Assembly: GCF_902806685.2 (NCBI RefSeq)
Contig: NC_048556.1
Location: 2,604,001-2,668,000, forward strand
Reading direction: 5' to 3'
Source: Maniola hyperantus
Taxonomy: Eukaryota > Arthropoda > Insecta > Lepidoptera > Nymphalidae
DNA length: 64,000 nucleotides
Of this stretch, positions 35,201 through 43,589 are shown piece by piece. Within the stretch, counting starts at the first letter, position 1. The number at the start of each line of letters is the position of its first letter. Below the pieces are notes generated by a model. That model was not told the DNA's origin. It did not search any database and was given only the letters and a program-made list of their open reading frames with translations. The translations under genes and the position numbers were made by a program.

Positions 35201-35670
35201 TCTCCTGTCTAGATTCAAGGGTTTGGGTTGGGTTTTTATATATTTTAGATCGTTTAATAAAATATTGTATACTAGCTTATGCTCGCGACTTCGTCCGCGT
35301 GGACTACACAAATTTCAAACCCCTATTTCACCCCCTTAGGGGTTGAATTTTCAAAAATCCTCTCTTAGCGGATACCTACGTCATAATTGCTATCTGCATG
35401 CCAAATTTCAGCCCGATCCATCCAGTAGTTTGAGCTGTGCGTTGATAGATCAGTCAGTCACCTTTTCCTTTTATATATTTAGATCTTTATTTTCCAGATG
35501 CAAAGGTCAAGGAAGAAATCGACACGTTCCTTCAATACTTAAACATAAGAACGTTTCAACGTAAGATATGGCGCTGTGTGCCCATGAACATAGCTCTGCC
35601 GTTGGAAGTGGCCAACATTTGCATCTCTGCGATTATTGTAATTATCAATTTCACCCATTTATATGGGTAA
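22509..35670 (+). CDS. Gustatory receptor gene, four exons, 380 aa, last intron invaded by a Gypsy element
   Basis: Insect gustatory receptors are seven-transmembrane, ligand-gated cation channels in the dendrites of taste neurons. Joining 22509-23252, 23615-23692, 24210-24357 and 35498-35670 gives one open frame of 380 codons plus TAA. The first two introns are phase 0 and the third is phase 1, where a split GAT codon encodes D324. All introns have GT/AG borders. Hydrophobic segments lie near residues 35-52, 58-80, 88-105, 135-155, 162-182, 249-270, 280-302 and 362-376. The final segment ends in INFTHLYG, matching the family's C-terminal TYhhhhhQF region, but with SA in place of TY and N in place of Q. 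The length is normal for the family (about 370-450). The start was chosen at 22509; an alternative Met is at 22593. Ligand and clade cannot be assigned. The intron 3 size is unreliable because it contains a 500-N gap. An odorant receptor is less likely given the C-terminus. Confidence 0.82.
23253..23614 (+). other. Gr intron 1, mostly a decayed 'TTCCGTACC' repeat
   Basis: Between about 23303 and 23603 the intron is a diverged copy of repeat C. It contains the GTCTGTCTG tract, the 'GGGTACTTCCCGTTGA' block and the terminal 'CTCGCACTTGGCC' region, here CTCTCACTTGACC. The T-rich end of the repeat runs directly into the acceptor. Confidence 0.75.
23615..23692 (+). CDS. Gr exon 2 (codons 249-274)
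   Basis: This 78-bp phase-0 exon follows acceptor TTTGTTTCAG and precedes donor GTAAGT. It encodes a hydrophobic stretch beginning MFVTVVCTVPKLINN, consistent with the sixth receptor segment. Confidence 0.75.
23693..24209 (+). other. Gr intron 2 with SINE and LINE-tail fragments
   Basis: Contains a SINE-1 3' fragment at about 23715-23795. It also holds a minus-orientation fragment at about 24000-24105 of the repeat seen at 15395-15500 and 17390-17560, with AT-rich filler between them. Confidence 0.6.
24210..24357 (+). CDS. Gr exon 3 (codons 275-323 plus one base)
   Basis: This 148-bp exon follows TACTTTTCAG and precedes GTAAGA. It encodes a hydrophobic helix, then the intracellular stretch EFHAMEVEKMRIFL. 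This hydrophobic-then-charged pattern is typical of the segment before the last exon in insect Grs. Confidence 0.8.
24510..24639 (+). pseudogene. LINE ORF2 relic, left part
   Basis: Translated, it contains VPFAVKTLRP, matching the conserved stretch near the C-terminus of lepidopteran jockey/R1-like LINE reverse transcriptases. The relic is interrupted at 24639/24640 by the Gypsy LTR and resumes after the gap at 35017. Confidence 0.6.
24640..27654 (+). repeat. 5' LTR (~3.0 kb)
   Basis: The start is fixed by identity to the 31552 copy and the TG dinucleotide. The end is my estimate, at ...CTACTAACA just before 27655, because the other copy is cut by the gap. No primer-binding site could be assigned with confidence. 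An inverted repeat, AGACTAGAATTTCTAGTCT, lies near 26708. Confidence 0.75.
25292..25617 (+). other. Small membrane-protein-like ORFs inside the 5' LTR
   Basis: A 28-codon ORF (25292-25378) starts MGNVQLKL, a possible myristoylation context, and follows TTTCCAG, which resembles a splice acceptor. A second ORF in the -1 frame, with its first ATG at 25426 and stop at 25615-25617, encodes 63 residues. It has one strong hydrophobic helix (ICLSLFLIFLILLVCIMF) followed by a basic/Trp-rich tail. No family is recognised. A frameshift or splice would be needed to join them. Function is unknown and coding is not proven. Confidence 0.35.
27755..28971 (+). pseudogene. gag of the Gypsy element, two frameshifts
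   Basis: Gag forms the retrotransposon particle. The first ORF (27755-28318) starts MPPSKVKRNTRKK about 100 bp after the 5' LTR and has a charged, coiled-coil-like stretch (ILKKLGEFEKKL). The capsid-like part continues in another frame (28260-28715) with DFETDFRRVYW and ends in a third frame (28591-28971) with an Arg/Gly-rich tail (GRGRGYRRGYAGNR) in place of a visible CCHC zinc knuckle. The first shift lies at a seven-A run near 28290, so a base-count error is possible. Confidence 0.75.
28975..29620 (+). pseudogene. G-patch-like motif and aspartic protease of the Gypsy element
   Basis: At about 29000-29060 translation gives NILINNGWKPGHSLG. After a shift at a G-run, NGIQRRL follows from 29062. 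GW..G..LG....G is the G-patch signature, an RNA-binding glycine-rich motif known next to protease in betaretroviruses. Downstream, VRALIDTGRSD (about 29330-29366) carries the D-T-G catalytic triad of retroviral-type aspartic proteases. The frame then breaks again, and stops accumulate after about 29520. Confidence 0.6.
29816..31215 (+). pseudogene. Reverse transcriptase and RNase H of the Gypsy element, multiply frameshifted
   Basis: An intact stretch (29816-30217) carries the RT N-terminal fingers with RPITFTRKRDGSIRLLLDAR. RT block A, LIDLNNAYFQIPL, is near 30210-30255, and the catalytic YLDD box is at 30401-30412 (FCVNYLDDIVIFTKG), each in shifted frames. RNase H is recognisable by LVIRTDHKSLVFL near 31024-31065. 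Stops and frameshifts interrupt the region, and no integrase follows. The copy cannot encode a full polyprotein as written. Confidence 0.75.
31216..31540. other. Element-internal non-coding stretch
   Basis: Homopolymer-rich sequence (T and A runs of about 10-13) between RNase H and the polypurine tract. Integrase would normally be encoded here, and I see none of its motifs. Confidence 0.5.
31541..31551 (+). promoter_or_regulatory. Polypurine tract of the Gypsy element
   Basis: TTCGGGGGAGG abuts the first TG of the 3' LTR and is absent upstream of the 5' LTR. It is the expected plus-strand primer site. Confidence 0.65.
31552..34516 (+). repeat. 3' LTR (2965 bp visible)
   Basis: Nearly identical to the 5' LTR over its visible length. 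Many of the differences I noticed are single-base or short indels in homopolymers or simple repeats, for example one C fewer near 31561 and changed A/C runs near 31720 and 33790. It ends at the assembly gap. Confidence 0.8.
32199..32524 (+). other. Same small ORFs in the 3' LTR
   Basis: This is a copy of the ORF pair at 25292-25617. In the 63-codon part the two LTRs differ at two bases, both changing the amino acid (S to L and V to A), so the comparison gives no sign of purifying selection. Confidence 0.35.
34517..35016. other. Assembly gap, exactly 500 N
   Basis: A round-number gap, so probably of unknown true size. It removes the end of the 3' LTR and the right target-site duplication. Confidence 0.98.
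35017..35260 (+). pseudogene. LINE ORF2 relic, right part; starts with a copy of the 24602-24639 flank
   Basis: Bases 35017-35053 repeat 24602-24639 with one substitution and one A-run length change. The LINE relic then continues with translated motifs FFTQRISLAIQ and GNAASILGTIPRG. It therefore reads uninterrupted through the Gypsy insertion point. Confidence 0.65.
35272..35482 (+). repeat. Repeat A, full copy, abutting Gr exon 4
   Basis: Ends CCTTTTATATATTTA, 15 bp before exon 4 begins. Confidence 0.85.
35498..35670 (+). CDS. Gr exon 4 (C-terminus, stop at 35668-35670)
   Basis: This 173-bp exon follows ATTTTCCAG. Its first two bases complete a GAT codon with the last base of exon 3. It encodes a short charged loop, then the final transmembrane helix ending INFTHLYG and TAA. 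The exon lies on the far side of the Gypsy element and of the assembly gap from exons 1-3. Confidence 0.8.
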
Positions 35671-35707
35671 AACTGATAATCACAATGAAGTGGCTAACAT
35701 TTCATTA

Positions 35708-35925
35708 TCATGATCATTATCAACTGATAGACGTCACTGCTAGACATAGGTGTCTAGACATAGGGACTTTAAAAAACACGGTCTTGCGCCACCTGAATTC
35801 AATGGCTCCGTGCAATTCGTTTGATGAAGCCTGTCCTCCTAGTGGTGGTCTTCTAACGCCGAGCTTTCCAGTGTGAGGTCGTCATTTTAGCAGCATGGGA
35901 CCCCAACGTCTATCGATTTTTATAA
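35708..35925 (-). pseudogene. RTE LINE tail, first duplicate
   Basis: CACTGCTAGACATAGGTGTC to GGACCCCAACGTCTATCG, the minus-strand RTE ORF end. Confidence 0.7.
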
Positions 35926-36061
35926 GTGTTCTGCACATTGTTTCAGCTTTGCAACCAGTTGAGCTAACATTTTCATCGCTGCGATCATTGTGATCATTAT
36001 CAATTTCACTTATTTATACGGGTAAAACTGATAATCACAATAAAGTGGCTAACATTTCATT

Positions 36062-36178
36062 ATCATTATCATTATCATTATCAACCGATAGACGTCCACT
36101 GCTAGACGTAGGTGTCTTGTAGGGACTTTTATTGCGACTCCTGAATCCAATGGCTCCGTGAAACTCGTTTGATGAAGT
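36062..36178 (-). pseudogene. RTE LINE tail, second duplicate
   Basis: ATCAACCGATAGACGTCCAC onward. It is truncated where repeat A begins at about 36180. Confidence 0.7.
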
Positions 36179-36179
36179 C

Positions 36180-36287
36180 TAGCGGATGCCTACGTCATAA
36201 TAGCTATCTGCATGCCAAATTTCAGCCCGATCCATCCAGTAGTTTGAGGTGTGCGTTTGTCACCTTTTCCTTTTATATATTAAGATT
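36180..36287 (+). repeat. Repeat A fragment
   Basis: AGCGGATGCCTACGTCATAA to TTCCTTTTATATATT. Confidence 0.75.
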
Positions 36288-37384
36288 TTGTGTGGCAATA
36301 AAGAGTTTATCTGTCAACTAAAATCAAGTTTTTCTCCATAGTATAATTTTTTTTGGTGTTCCCTATGTTCAAATTCCATCCCTACAATCGTAATTGACAG
36401 TTTAAAAGGGATGATTTGACGAGCCCGCTGCACATCGTCTTAACTATTTAGCCTCAAAGCTTTTGTGAAAATCAGACCCTATTTTGAGAAAACTTTTTCA
36501 AAAAATATCAAACAAATTTATTTTTACTTATACCTAGAATATAAATAGAAATAACTAGAAATAGAATCACCTTAGCACTGTCTTATAGTACAAGTTTACT
36601 TATACCTATTTTAAACTGTGAAAGTGTGTTTCTTTGTTGGTTTGTCCTTCAATTACGCAGCAACAAATCAAGGGATCCATGTCATGTTTGGCAGGGATAG
36701 ATACTGGAAAAAAGAATTCCCACGAGATTTTTAAAAACCTTTTCTAACTACTTACAATAAAATTACAATAAAATTGATATCAGCCTTTTATTGAAAAATA
36801 ACAGGGTTTTAAAGGCTGAATCGATTTTGAAGAAATTTTCACAGGCTTTTGCAACGAAAGGTTTATAGTCTACTTCTCATCCATGTACGTGAAAGTGTTC
36901 CACCTTTTAAAAGGAAAAACGTATTTTCGTTCGAAAAATATTTTCCAAATTCACTTAAAATATTGTATTTTAGAGCGATATTAAATCAGATAAAAGCGAC
37001 TAAACTTAAATTTAAGAAGATCCTCAATTTCCAAATCCTATTCTATTCCTGCAAGTATTTCCTATTTGTCGAATTGAATATTATTATGCAAAGGAGTAAA
37101 CAACTCGTAATTCGTTGGAACTTCTACACTAATTTATGATGACTATAATTTTCTTTATACACGCGATCAATAAGGAAAGGATAGGAGTTTTATAAGGAAA
37201 AATATCTTAATGTGTCCAATTCACACTTCTGTTTACTTGCTTTTTAGGGTTCCGTTCTGTTCCAACTATATGACCCTACGACGCGGCATTGACTCCGAGT
37301 GGCCTACTTATGCAACGTTCGTTGACCTCTAGCGTCAGTCAGATGTTTTATTTAGAATTATCGTAAACTTTTACAAAACTATAG
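36288..37384. other. No gene seen; repeat B scrap at 36608-36745
   Basis: GTGAAAGTGTGTTTCTTTGT and CCCACGAGATTTTTAAAAAC mark a decayed repeat B. The 96-codon ORF at 36849-37139 is AT-driven and unrecognised. Confidence 0.4.
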
Positions 37385-37840
37385 AATTTTTAGGGTTCCG
37401 TACCTCAAAAGGAAAAACGGAACCCTTATAGGATCATTTTGTTGTCTGTCTGTCTGTCTTTCTGTCTATCTGTCTGTCTGTAGGTCTGCCAAGAAACCTA
37501 CAGGGTACTTCCCGTTGACCTAGAATCATGAAATTTGGCAGGTAGGTAGGTCTTATAGCTGACATTCGGGGAAAAATCTTAAAACCGTGAATTTGTGGTT
37601 ACATCACACAAAAACATTAAATTGTGGTAATGAACTAATAATTAGTATTTTCAACTTTTGAAGTGACTGACTACATCAAGTGGGGAATCATATGAAAGGT
37701 CTTCACCTGTCCATTCTAAAACAGATTTGTATTTCTTTTTATGCATCATAGTTTGTGAATTATCGTGCAAAATTTCGCAAAAATACGACTGTAGTACGGA
37801 ACCCTCGTTGCGCGAGCCTGACTCGCACTTGGACGGTTTT
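37385..37840 (+). repeat. Repeat C, full copy
   Basis: TTTTAGGGTTCCGTACCTCA to CTCGCACTTGGACGGTTTTT. Confidence 0.8.
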
Positions 37841-37971
37841 TTTTATATTTTTTGCGTTTGTTTTTGTGGTATCATATCAGTAATCATCAGTACTATCACC
37901 TGTCTTCGTTTTGCCATCGTTGTGGTTACAACCTGTATAGATAAGATATACAGTAAACAAAACATTCTTAA

Positions 37972-38028
37972 ACAATCATTAGTCTCGAGTCACAGGGCGC
38001 GACGGAGCGAGGCGAAGATTGCTAATGA
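37972..38028. repeat. Short foldback
   Basis: AAACAATCATTAG and CTAATGATTGTT flank a GC-rich loop. It is probably a MITE scrap. Confidence 0.4.
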
Positions 38029-38225
38029 TTGTTGTTGCTGCGACATGTTTTAACAGAGATTTATCTAAAATGCTTATGTGAAAGGGGTGTGTTTATGGTG
38101 AAACGCAATGATTTTGAGATTATTAAAATCAAAGGAAATAGTGAACATTGGAAATGCAGCAGTAGAATTTGAAACTGTTATTATACCTATTCTGCTTATT
38201 CTTCATCATGTTTTAAACAAGCTTA

Positions 38226-38417
38226 GTAGACTACACAAATTTCAAACCTCTATTTCACCCTCTTAGGGGTTGAATTTTCAAAAATCCTTTATTAGCGGAT
38301 GCCTACGTCATAATAGCTATCTGCATGCCAAATTTCAGCCCGATCCGTCCAGTAGTTTGAACTATGCGTTAATAGATCAGTCAGTCAGTCAGTCACCTTT
38401 TTCTTTTATATATTTAA
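38226..38417 (+). repeat. Repeat A copy
   Basis: CTACACAAATTTCAAACCTC to the TTTTATATATTTA end. Confidence 0.8.
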
Positions 38418-38734
38418 AGATTCACCCTCTTCAACTCCCTTTATACATAATTTCAGGCACACGCCATTCTCGTGCACAAATAATCCACATAATATTATGA
38501 TTTATCTATGTTAACATAAAACATGACAGCCATAGCTGAACCCATAACGCATTTTACGATGACCATAACATGGTATCACCTGCCTCGGTGTAATGTCTTC
38601 ATAACTTTGATAGTTGTAAGCTGAAATCGTAATGGTTAATAGTCGAATGGCTATAAAATAGAGATTAGGTAACGACATGCCGCGGCCGGAAGGGGTCTAA
38701 TAACTTTACATTTCTTAATAAAAAATATTTATCC

Positions 38735-39249
38735 AAATATATAAAAGGAAAAGGTGACTGACTGACTAACTGACTGATCTATCAACGCACAAGTCAAACT
38801 ACTGTACCCGTAGTACAAGATTTTACGTCTCACCAAAAGAAACCAAATTCGAGAGTCGAAATACTTCCGCGTTACAGTAAAATGGACCTAAACAGCCTTG
38901 AATTGAAGTCAAATATTCAATGCCACTGATTTTAATTTCGCAATGTTTCCGCTTGGAGCGTTGGCTGTAGAAGTGTAGACAAACTTAAGCTTTAAAACAA
39001 GGCACTTAAGATCCAGTTTACTGTAACGCGGAAGTATTTCGACTCTCGAATTTGGTTTGGTTTGGTGAGACGTAAAATCTTGTACTACGGGTACTGGACG
39101 GATCGGGCCGAAATTTGGCATGCAAATAGCTATTATGACGTAGGCATCCGCTAAGAAAGGATTTTTGAAAATTCAACCCCTAAGGGGGTGAAAGAGTGGT
39201 TTGACATTTTGTGTAGTCCACGCGGACGAAGTCGCGAGCATAAGCTAGT
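38735..39249 (-). repeat. Repeat A interrupted by a Harbinger-like MITE
   Basis: Repeat A is split at AACTACTG|CTGGACGG by the 289-bp MITE and is complete on both sides. Confidence 0.85.
38805..39093. mobile_element. Harbinger-like MITE (family M), copy 3, 289 bp
   Basis: Same termini as 21115-21403 in inverse orientation, with CTG on both sides (38802-38804, 39094-39096). The undamaged target is known from other repeat A copies. Confidence 0.9.
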
Positions 39250-39261
39250 CCATACTTTTCC

Positions 39262-39500
39262 ATACTATAATACTATAATATTATAAATGCGAAAGTGTGT
39301 CTGTCTGTCTGTCTGTCTGTCTGCTAGCTTTTCACGGCCTAACCGTTCAACCGATTTTGATGAAATTTGGTACATATAGAGTTAGCTTATATTCCGGGGA
39401 AGGACATAGGCTACTTTTTATTCCGGAAAATCAAAGAGTTCCCACGGGATTTTTAAAAACCTAAATCCACACGGACGAAGTCGCGGGCATCATCTAGTAT
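39262..39500. repeat. Repeat B, full copy with (GTCT)n
   Basis: TAAATGCGAAAGTGTGTCTG to GACGAAGTCGCGGGCATCAT. Confidence 0.8.
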
Positions 39501-39921
39501 ACTATAAATGAAGCGAAGTTACACTCGTTCGGTTCTGCATAATTAATCAAGCACTAAGTAAAGTTTGAATAACAAATGTTCGTATTTCTCCGTATTGCAA
39601 TCCAGTCAAGCTGTGATATTCGCAAATGGGACTAATCACTTAATGCAGGTGAAGTTACTACTGGAATATCGAGAAGTTCGAAAGAGGTTGCATTTAAAAA
39701 GGATACTACTATTTGTTCTAGAAATAAAATAAATTTGAACTCTATTTATAAGATAACGATTTAAAAATAAAATCATTTTTTAACAAGAATTTTTTAAATT
39801 GTAATTTACTTAGCTTTACAATGGTTACGCAATATATTTTTCAATTTATATAATTTGATATAATCTGATACTTATACATAACCTGAGACATCTTGTCAAA
39901 TACTGCACATAACTGTTCTAC

Positions 39922-40211
39922 TACGTTTAGTACGAGATTTTATGTCTCACCAACGTTGATAGTATTCGAGTGTCGAAATACTTCCGCGTTTTAGTAAACT
40001 GGATCTTAACTGCCTTGTTTTAAAGCTCAAGTTTGTCTACACATCTATAACCAGCGCTCCAAGCGGAAACGTTGCGAAATTAAAATCAGTGGCATTGAAT
40101 TTATGACTTCAATCCAAGGCTCTTTAGGTCCATTTTACTTTGACGTTATTGTGTTTCGACTCTCAAATTCTAGCAACGTTTGGTGAGACGTAAAATCTTA
40201 TACTAAGCGTA
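39922..40211. mobile_element. Harbinger-like MITE (family M), copy 4
   Basis: TACGTTTAGTACGAGATTTT and AAAATCTTATACTAAGCGTA. This is the older subfamily like 6085-6401. The target duplication is not clean. Confidence 0.7.
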
Positions 40212-40589
40212 CTAGATAATGTTTAAGACTAATTGTAAGTATTACTCAATAACTTAAAGCAATCGGGTCTATTATTAAAGGTAACAAGGTTGAATAAAAA
40301 TTATGTTATGAACAACTAACTTATTACATTTTTGTCCATGTACCTACAATAATTAAAATAATTACCTAGTACTCTATACGGCTACACTGTATGTAGCACA
40401 TAGTAGGACTGTAGTCTGTACTGCGCTGTGATCGTAGGCCGTTGCATAATATTGTAGCATATTTTTCTTTACGTAGCTCTCACGGCGCTTGAGTAAAGCA
40501 GAGTGAACTACAGTGATAAAACCTTTCAGTTTGATCCTGAATCGATGGTATGTCAAATATTAAGCTATATATGACGTGAAATCAAAGAA

Positions 40590-40656
40590 AAATAGGCGAT
40601 TGACCGGCTATCGTTAAATGTAGTAACGTTTGACGATAGCCGGTAAAATACCTATC
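40590..40656. mobile_element. Short hairpin MITE scrap
   Basis: ATAGGCGATTGACCGGCTAT and its near complement pair around AATGTAGTAACG. Confidence 0.5.
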
Positions 40657-40920
40657 AAATAAAAATTAAGGAAAAAGACGTACATCCATAGTAGGGGTTC
40701 CAATAAAATATTCTTTCGATAATCTCGAAGGTTCACGTGCGACGGTGTTTGACTTGACTCCGCTTCAGAACAACGGGTCCGAGCAATATTTCTGAGAGCT
40801 TATATCAAGTATGTAAGACTAACAAACACTGAGACGAAGGACTTTGTAGATTGGTACACATCAAAGTTTCAATTTGTAAGAAAATATGCAGTTCATTTCT
40901 ATGAATAGAATAGAAATAGT

Positions 40921-41290
40921 ATCATTATTATGTTGGATGTTCAAACTTTTGCATTGCCTATTAACAAATACATCAAGTTGTTATAATAGTAGTAAACTGC
41001 CTAAGCTTCGCGATCGGGAGTGTCCGGCTATTAGGCGTCTATAGGTCTATTATCAGTCTTTTATCTTCTGTATTACTCATCAGTGAGCATGATTTTATGT
41101 AATATCATTGTATTTCATCCGTATAAATAGATTTTTACCATAGATTTTTACTACATCTATGGTCAATTCATCATTGGAATCATTATTATCTTGGATGTTC
41201 AAACTTTTGCGTTGCCTATTAACAAATACATCAAGTTATAATAATACTGAGTAGCTGTGTATTACAGCTACTCAGTATTATTATAACTTT
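40921..41290. repeat. 60-bp direct duplication plus perfect hairpin
   Basis: ATTATGTTGGATGTTCAAAC...ACATCAAGTT at 40926-40980 recurs as 41183-41236. The latter runs into a perfect foldback, AATACTGAGTAGCTG/CAGCTACTCAGTATT. Confidence 0.75.
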
Positions 41291-41559
41291 ATGGAATCGG
41301 TAATAGTAGTACTATAATTTTGAATACTCGCAAATAAACGGGCGGGTATCACAAAAGGCGAGGTAATAAAGTGTCCGATTGAGTGTTTAACCGCGGGTTA
41401 GTGCGCCGGCTCGCAATCTGCTTAATTGGAAATGGTACCACCGGCGTTAATGGCCGATGAGGATAGCTCAGGAATAGTCAGGATGCCTGGATTTACAGCT
41501 CTCTTTAACGATTATGGCTTTCAACTACAAAACCTTCTTAAAATCATTTAATTAACTTT

Positions 41560-41720
41560 ATCATCCTCATCGTTATCAGCAACAACCCATCGCCGGCTCA
41601 CTACCGAACGAATCTCTTTAGGAAATTCTCCTCTCAGAATGACAAGGGCTTGGGCTATAGTCCACGCTGGTCAAGTTCGGATTGGCAGACTTCACACACC
41701 TTTGAGAATATGACGATGAC
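41560..41720 (-). repeat. SINE-2 3' fragment
   Basis: AACAACCCATCGCCGGCTCA through GATTGGCAGACTTCACACAC. Confidence 0.7.
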
Positions 41721-41737
41721 GAATATAATATAATACT

Positions 41738-42100
41738 CGACAACACAAATTTCAAATCGCTATTTAACCCCTTTATGAGCTGAATTATCAAAAATCCTTT
41801 CTTAGCGGATGCCTACGTCATTATAGCTATCTGCATGCCAAATTTCAGCCAGATCCGTCCAGTAGTTTGAGCTTTTTTTTTTTTTTAAAGAATTTTAGCC
41901 ATATTAAATGACTAATATTCCCCTTTCGTCTCCAATTAAGCGTCAGGATTGTGCTAGGAGTAGGTACGACAATAGTGCAACGGGCGGGATTTGAACCGTC
42001 GACCTTTCGGTTTTCAGTCCACTCCTATACCGGTTGAGCTATTGAGGCTCAATTTGCGTTGATAGATCAGTCAGTCAGTCACCTTTTCCTTTTATATATT
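41738..42100 (+). repeat. Repeat A interrupted by SINE-3
   Basis: Repeat A stops at AGTAGTTTGAGCT (41873) and resumes at TGCGTTGATAG (about 42055). Confidence 0.8.
41874..42053 (-). mobile_element. SINE-3, tRNA-derived
   Basis: The minus strand has GAGCCTCAATAGCTCAACCG (A box region), GACTGAAAACCG where an anticodon loop would sit, B box GGTTCAAATCC, and an A-rich 3' end. Confidence 0.8.
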
Positions 42101-42321
42101 ACTAGCTTATGCTAGCGACTTCGTCCGCGTGGTCTACACAAATTCCAAACCCCTATTTCACCCCTTTATGGGTTGAATTTTCAAAAATACTTTATTAGCG
42201 GATGCCTACGTCATAATAGCTATCTGCATACCAAATTCCAGCTCGATCCGTCCGGGTAGTTTAAGCTGTGCGTTGATAGATCAGTCAATCAATCAGTCAG
42301 TCAGTCACCTTTTCCTTTTAT
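42101..42321 (+). repeat. Repeat A, full copy
   Basis: CTAGCTTATGCTAGCGACTT to (CAGT)n CACCTTTTCC. Confidence 0.85.
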
Positions 42322-42390
42322 CCTCCGCTTTCTTTAAAAATAACAATAATACAATCTAAATTATTGTTATTTAAAGAAAGCTGAGGAAAG
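42321..42390. repeat. Foldback
   Basis: CTTTCTTTAAAAATAACAATAA and TTATTGTTATTTAAAGAAAG (first arm interrupted after base 20 when paired). Confidence 0.6.
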
Positions 42391-42647
42391 TTTCTTTTAA
42401 GACACTTAAAAATACCTAAATAAAATTTTAGCACCTAACATCCTCTCTGCGTCGTAGAACATGCAAGCAACGCCGCTTGGAGCGGGTTTAGGAGATAAAT
42501 CACTATCCTCAAACACATACATTAGTCACGACGCGACGTGTGAACTTGTGAAGCGGTCTCGTGATTGTGCAGTGCATGAATCACGGGCTACATTTATAGT
42601 AGGTATAAGTAGCTACCAATAAATAATAATCGTGCACTTTTAAAAAT

Positions 42648-42835
42648 AGAATAGAATATATTATTTTTATTCAAGTAAACTTTTACAAGTGCTTTTGAAT
42701 CGACAGGTAGTTTAATTTACCACTGGTTCGGAATGCCGTTCCTACTGAGAACAACCAGCAAGAAACTCGGCGGTTGCTCTTTTTAATTTTTCAATCTTAA
42801 ATTCAATCTCAATTTTTCAATATCTCTTGCAACTA
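42648..42835 (-). repeat. LINE tail fragment
   Basis: CCACTGGTTCGGAATGCCGT and AACTCGGCGGTTGCTC, as at 21530 and 43880. Confidence 0.7.
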
Positions 42836-43204
42836 AGTTATAGTTTTTCGAAGTATTTACTTCGAAAAACTTTGAGAAGGATTTCTTGAATATAGTCCGT
42901 ACAAAATCTCCTCTCACTTCTCACGAGCAATTTTAACTTTATGTGTCAACTGTTATGTCATATTTTTTTTTTAAAAAAGACATCCACAATCACAACAAAG
43001 TAAAAAATAAATTTTGTTCCCATGTTGAAGTCGAGCTTCACGCTTTGATTTCTAGTTTCTTTTATTATGCTCGCCCGACTTCATACATTTCTATACGGTC
43101 TATACGGTTTCTGAAGTCGGTTTTTTTAATAATTTTTTTAGGACATGACAGTTGACACAAAGTTGTTGAACCAGCGAGTTTTCAAACTAACTTGTGATTA
43201 ATAA

Positions 43205-43270
43205 TAGTGCTATATCACTCTTCATATTTCACAAGTTGTGAAATCAGAAATGTGAAGAGTGATATATTAC
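43205..43270. repeat. Foldback
   Basis: ATATCACTCTTCATATTTCAC and its complement GTGAAGAGTGATAT around ACAAGTTGTG. Confidence 0.6.
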
Positions 43271-43589
43271 TGGTAGTGAGACGAATCTTCGGTATTCCGT
43301 ATATTATTATAATTATATTGAGACCAGAAAAGGTACCAATTCCAAAAAATTCGTTTACCAACTATACAATAAATGATTGATAATTGAATTAGCATAAAAA
43401 TCAACGCGTTGTGTTTATAGCACAGACGTAACATGCTGATTGAGCGCGGTGTGAAATACTACAGCGCCATCTATTAGCAGCTTTTTGTTTTAGTTAACAG
43501 AGCTTTGAGGCAGACTTATGTTTTTTTCTATAATCGATGGACCTATCTATCTAATCTGCCCTAAGTACTTCTACGGTGTATATCTACTA

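Larger units (their letters stand above)
35600..36178 (+). pseudogene. Tandem duplication of the Gr terminal exon end plus RTE fragment
   Basis: The end of exon 4 and its 3' flank (about 35602-35715) recur at about 35955-36070, offset by about 351 bp, and each is followed by a minus-strand RTE tail. The second copy again ends ...INFTYLYG and TAA, and TTGTTTCAG lies just upstream. However, an in-frame TGA precedes the helix and one codon is inserted. I read it as an exon relic, not an alternative last exon. Confidence 0.65.

Noticed and set aside
36849..37139. 96-codon ORF as a gene
   Set aside because: AT-rich Lys/Phe-biased composition, no domain, no splice or start context.
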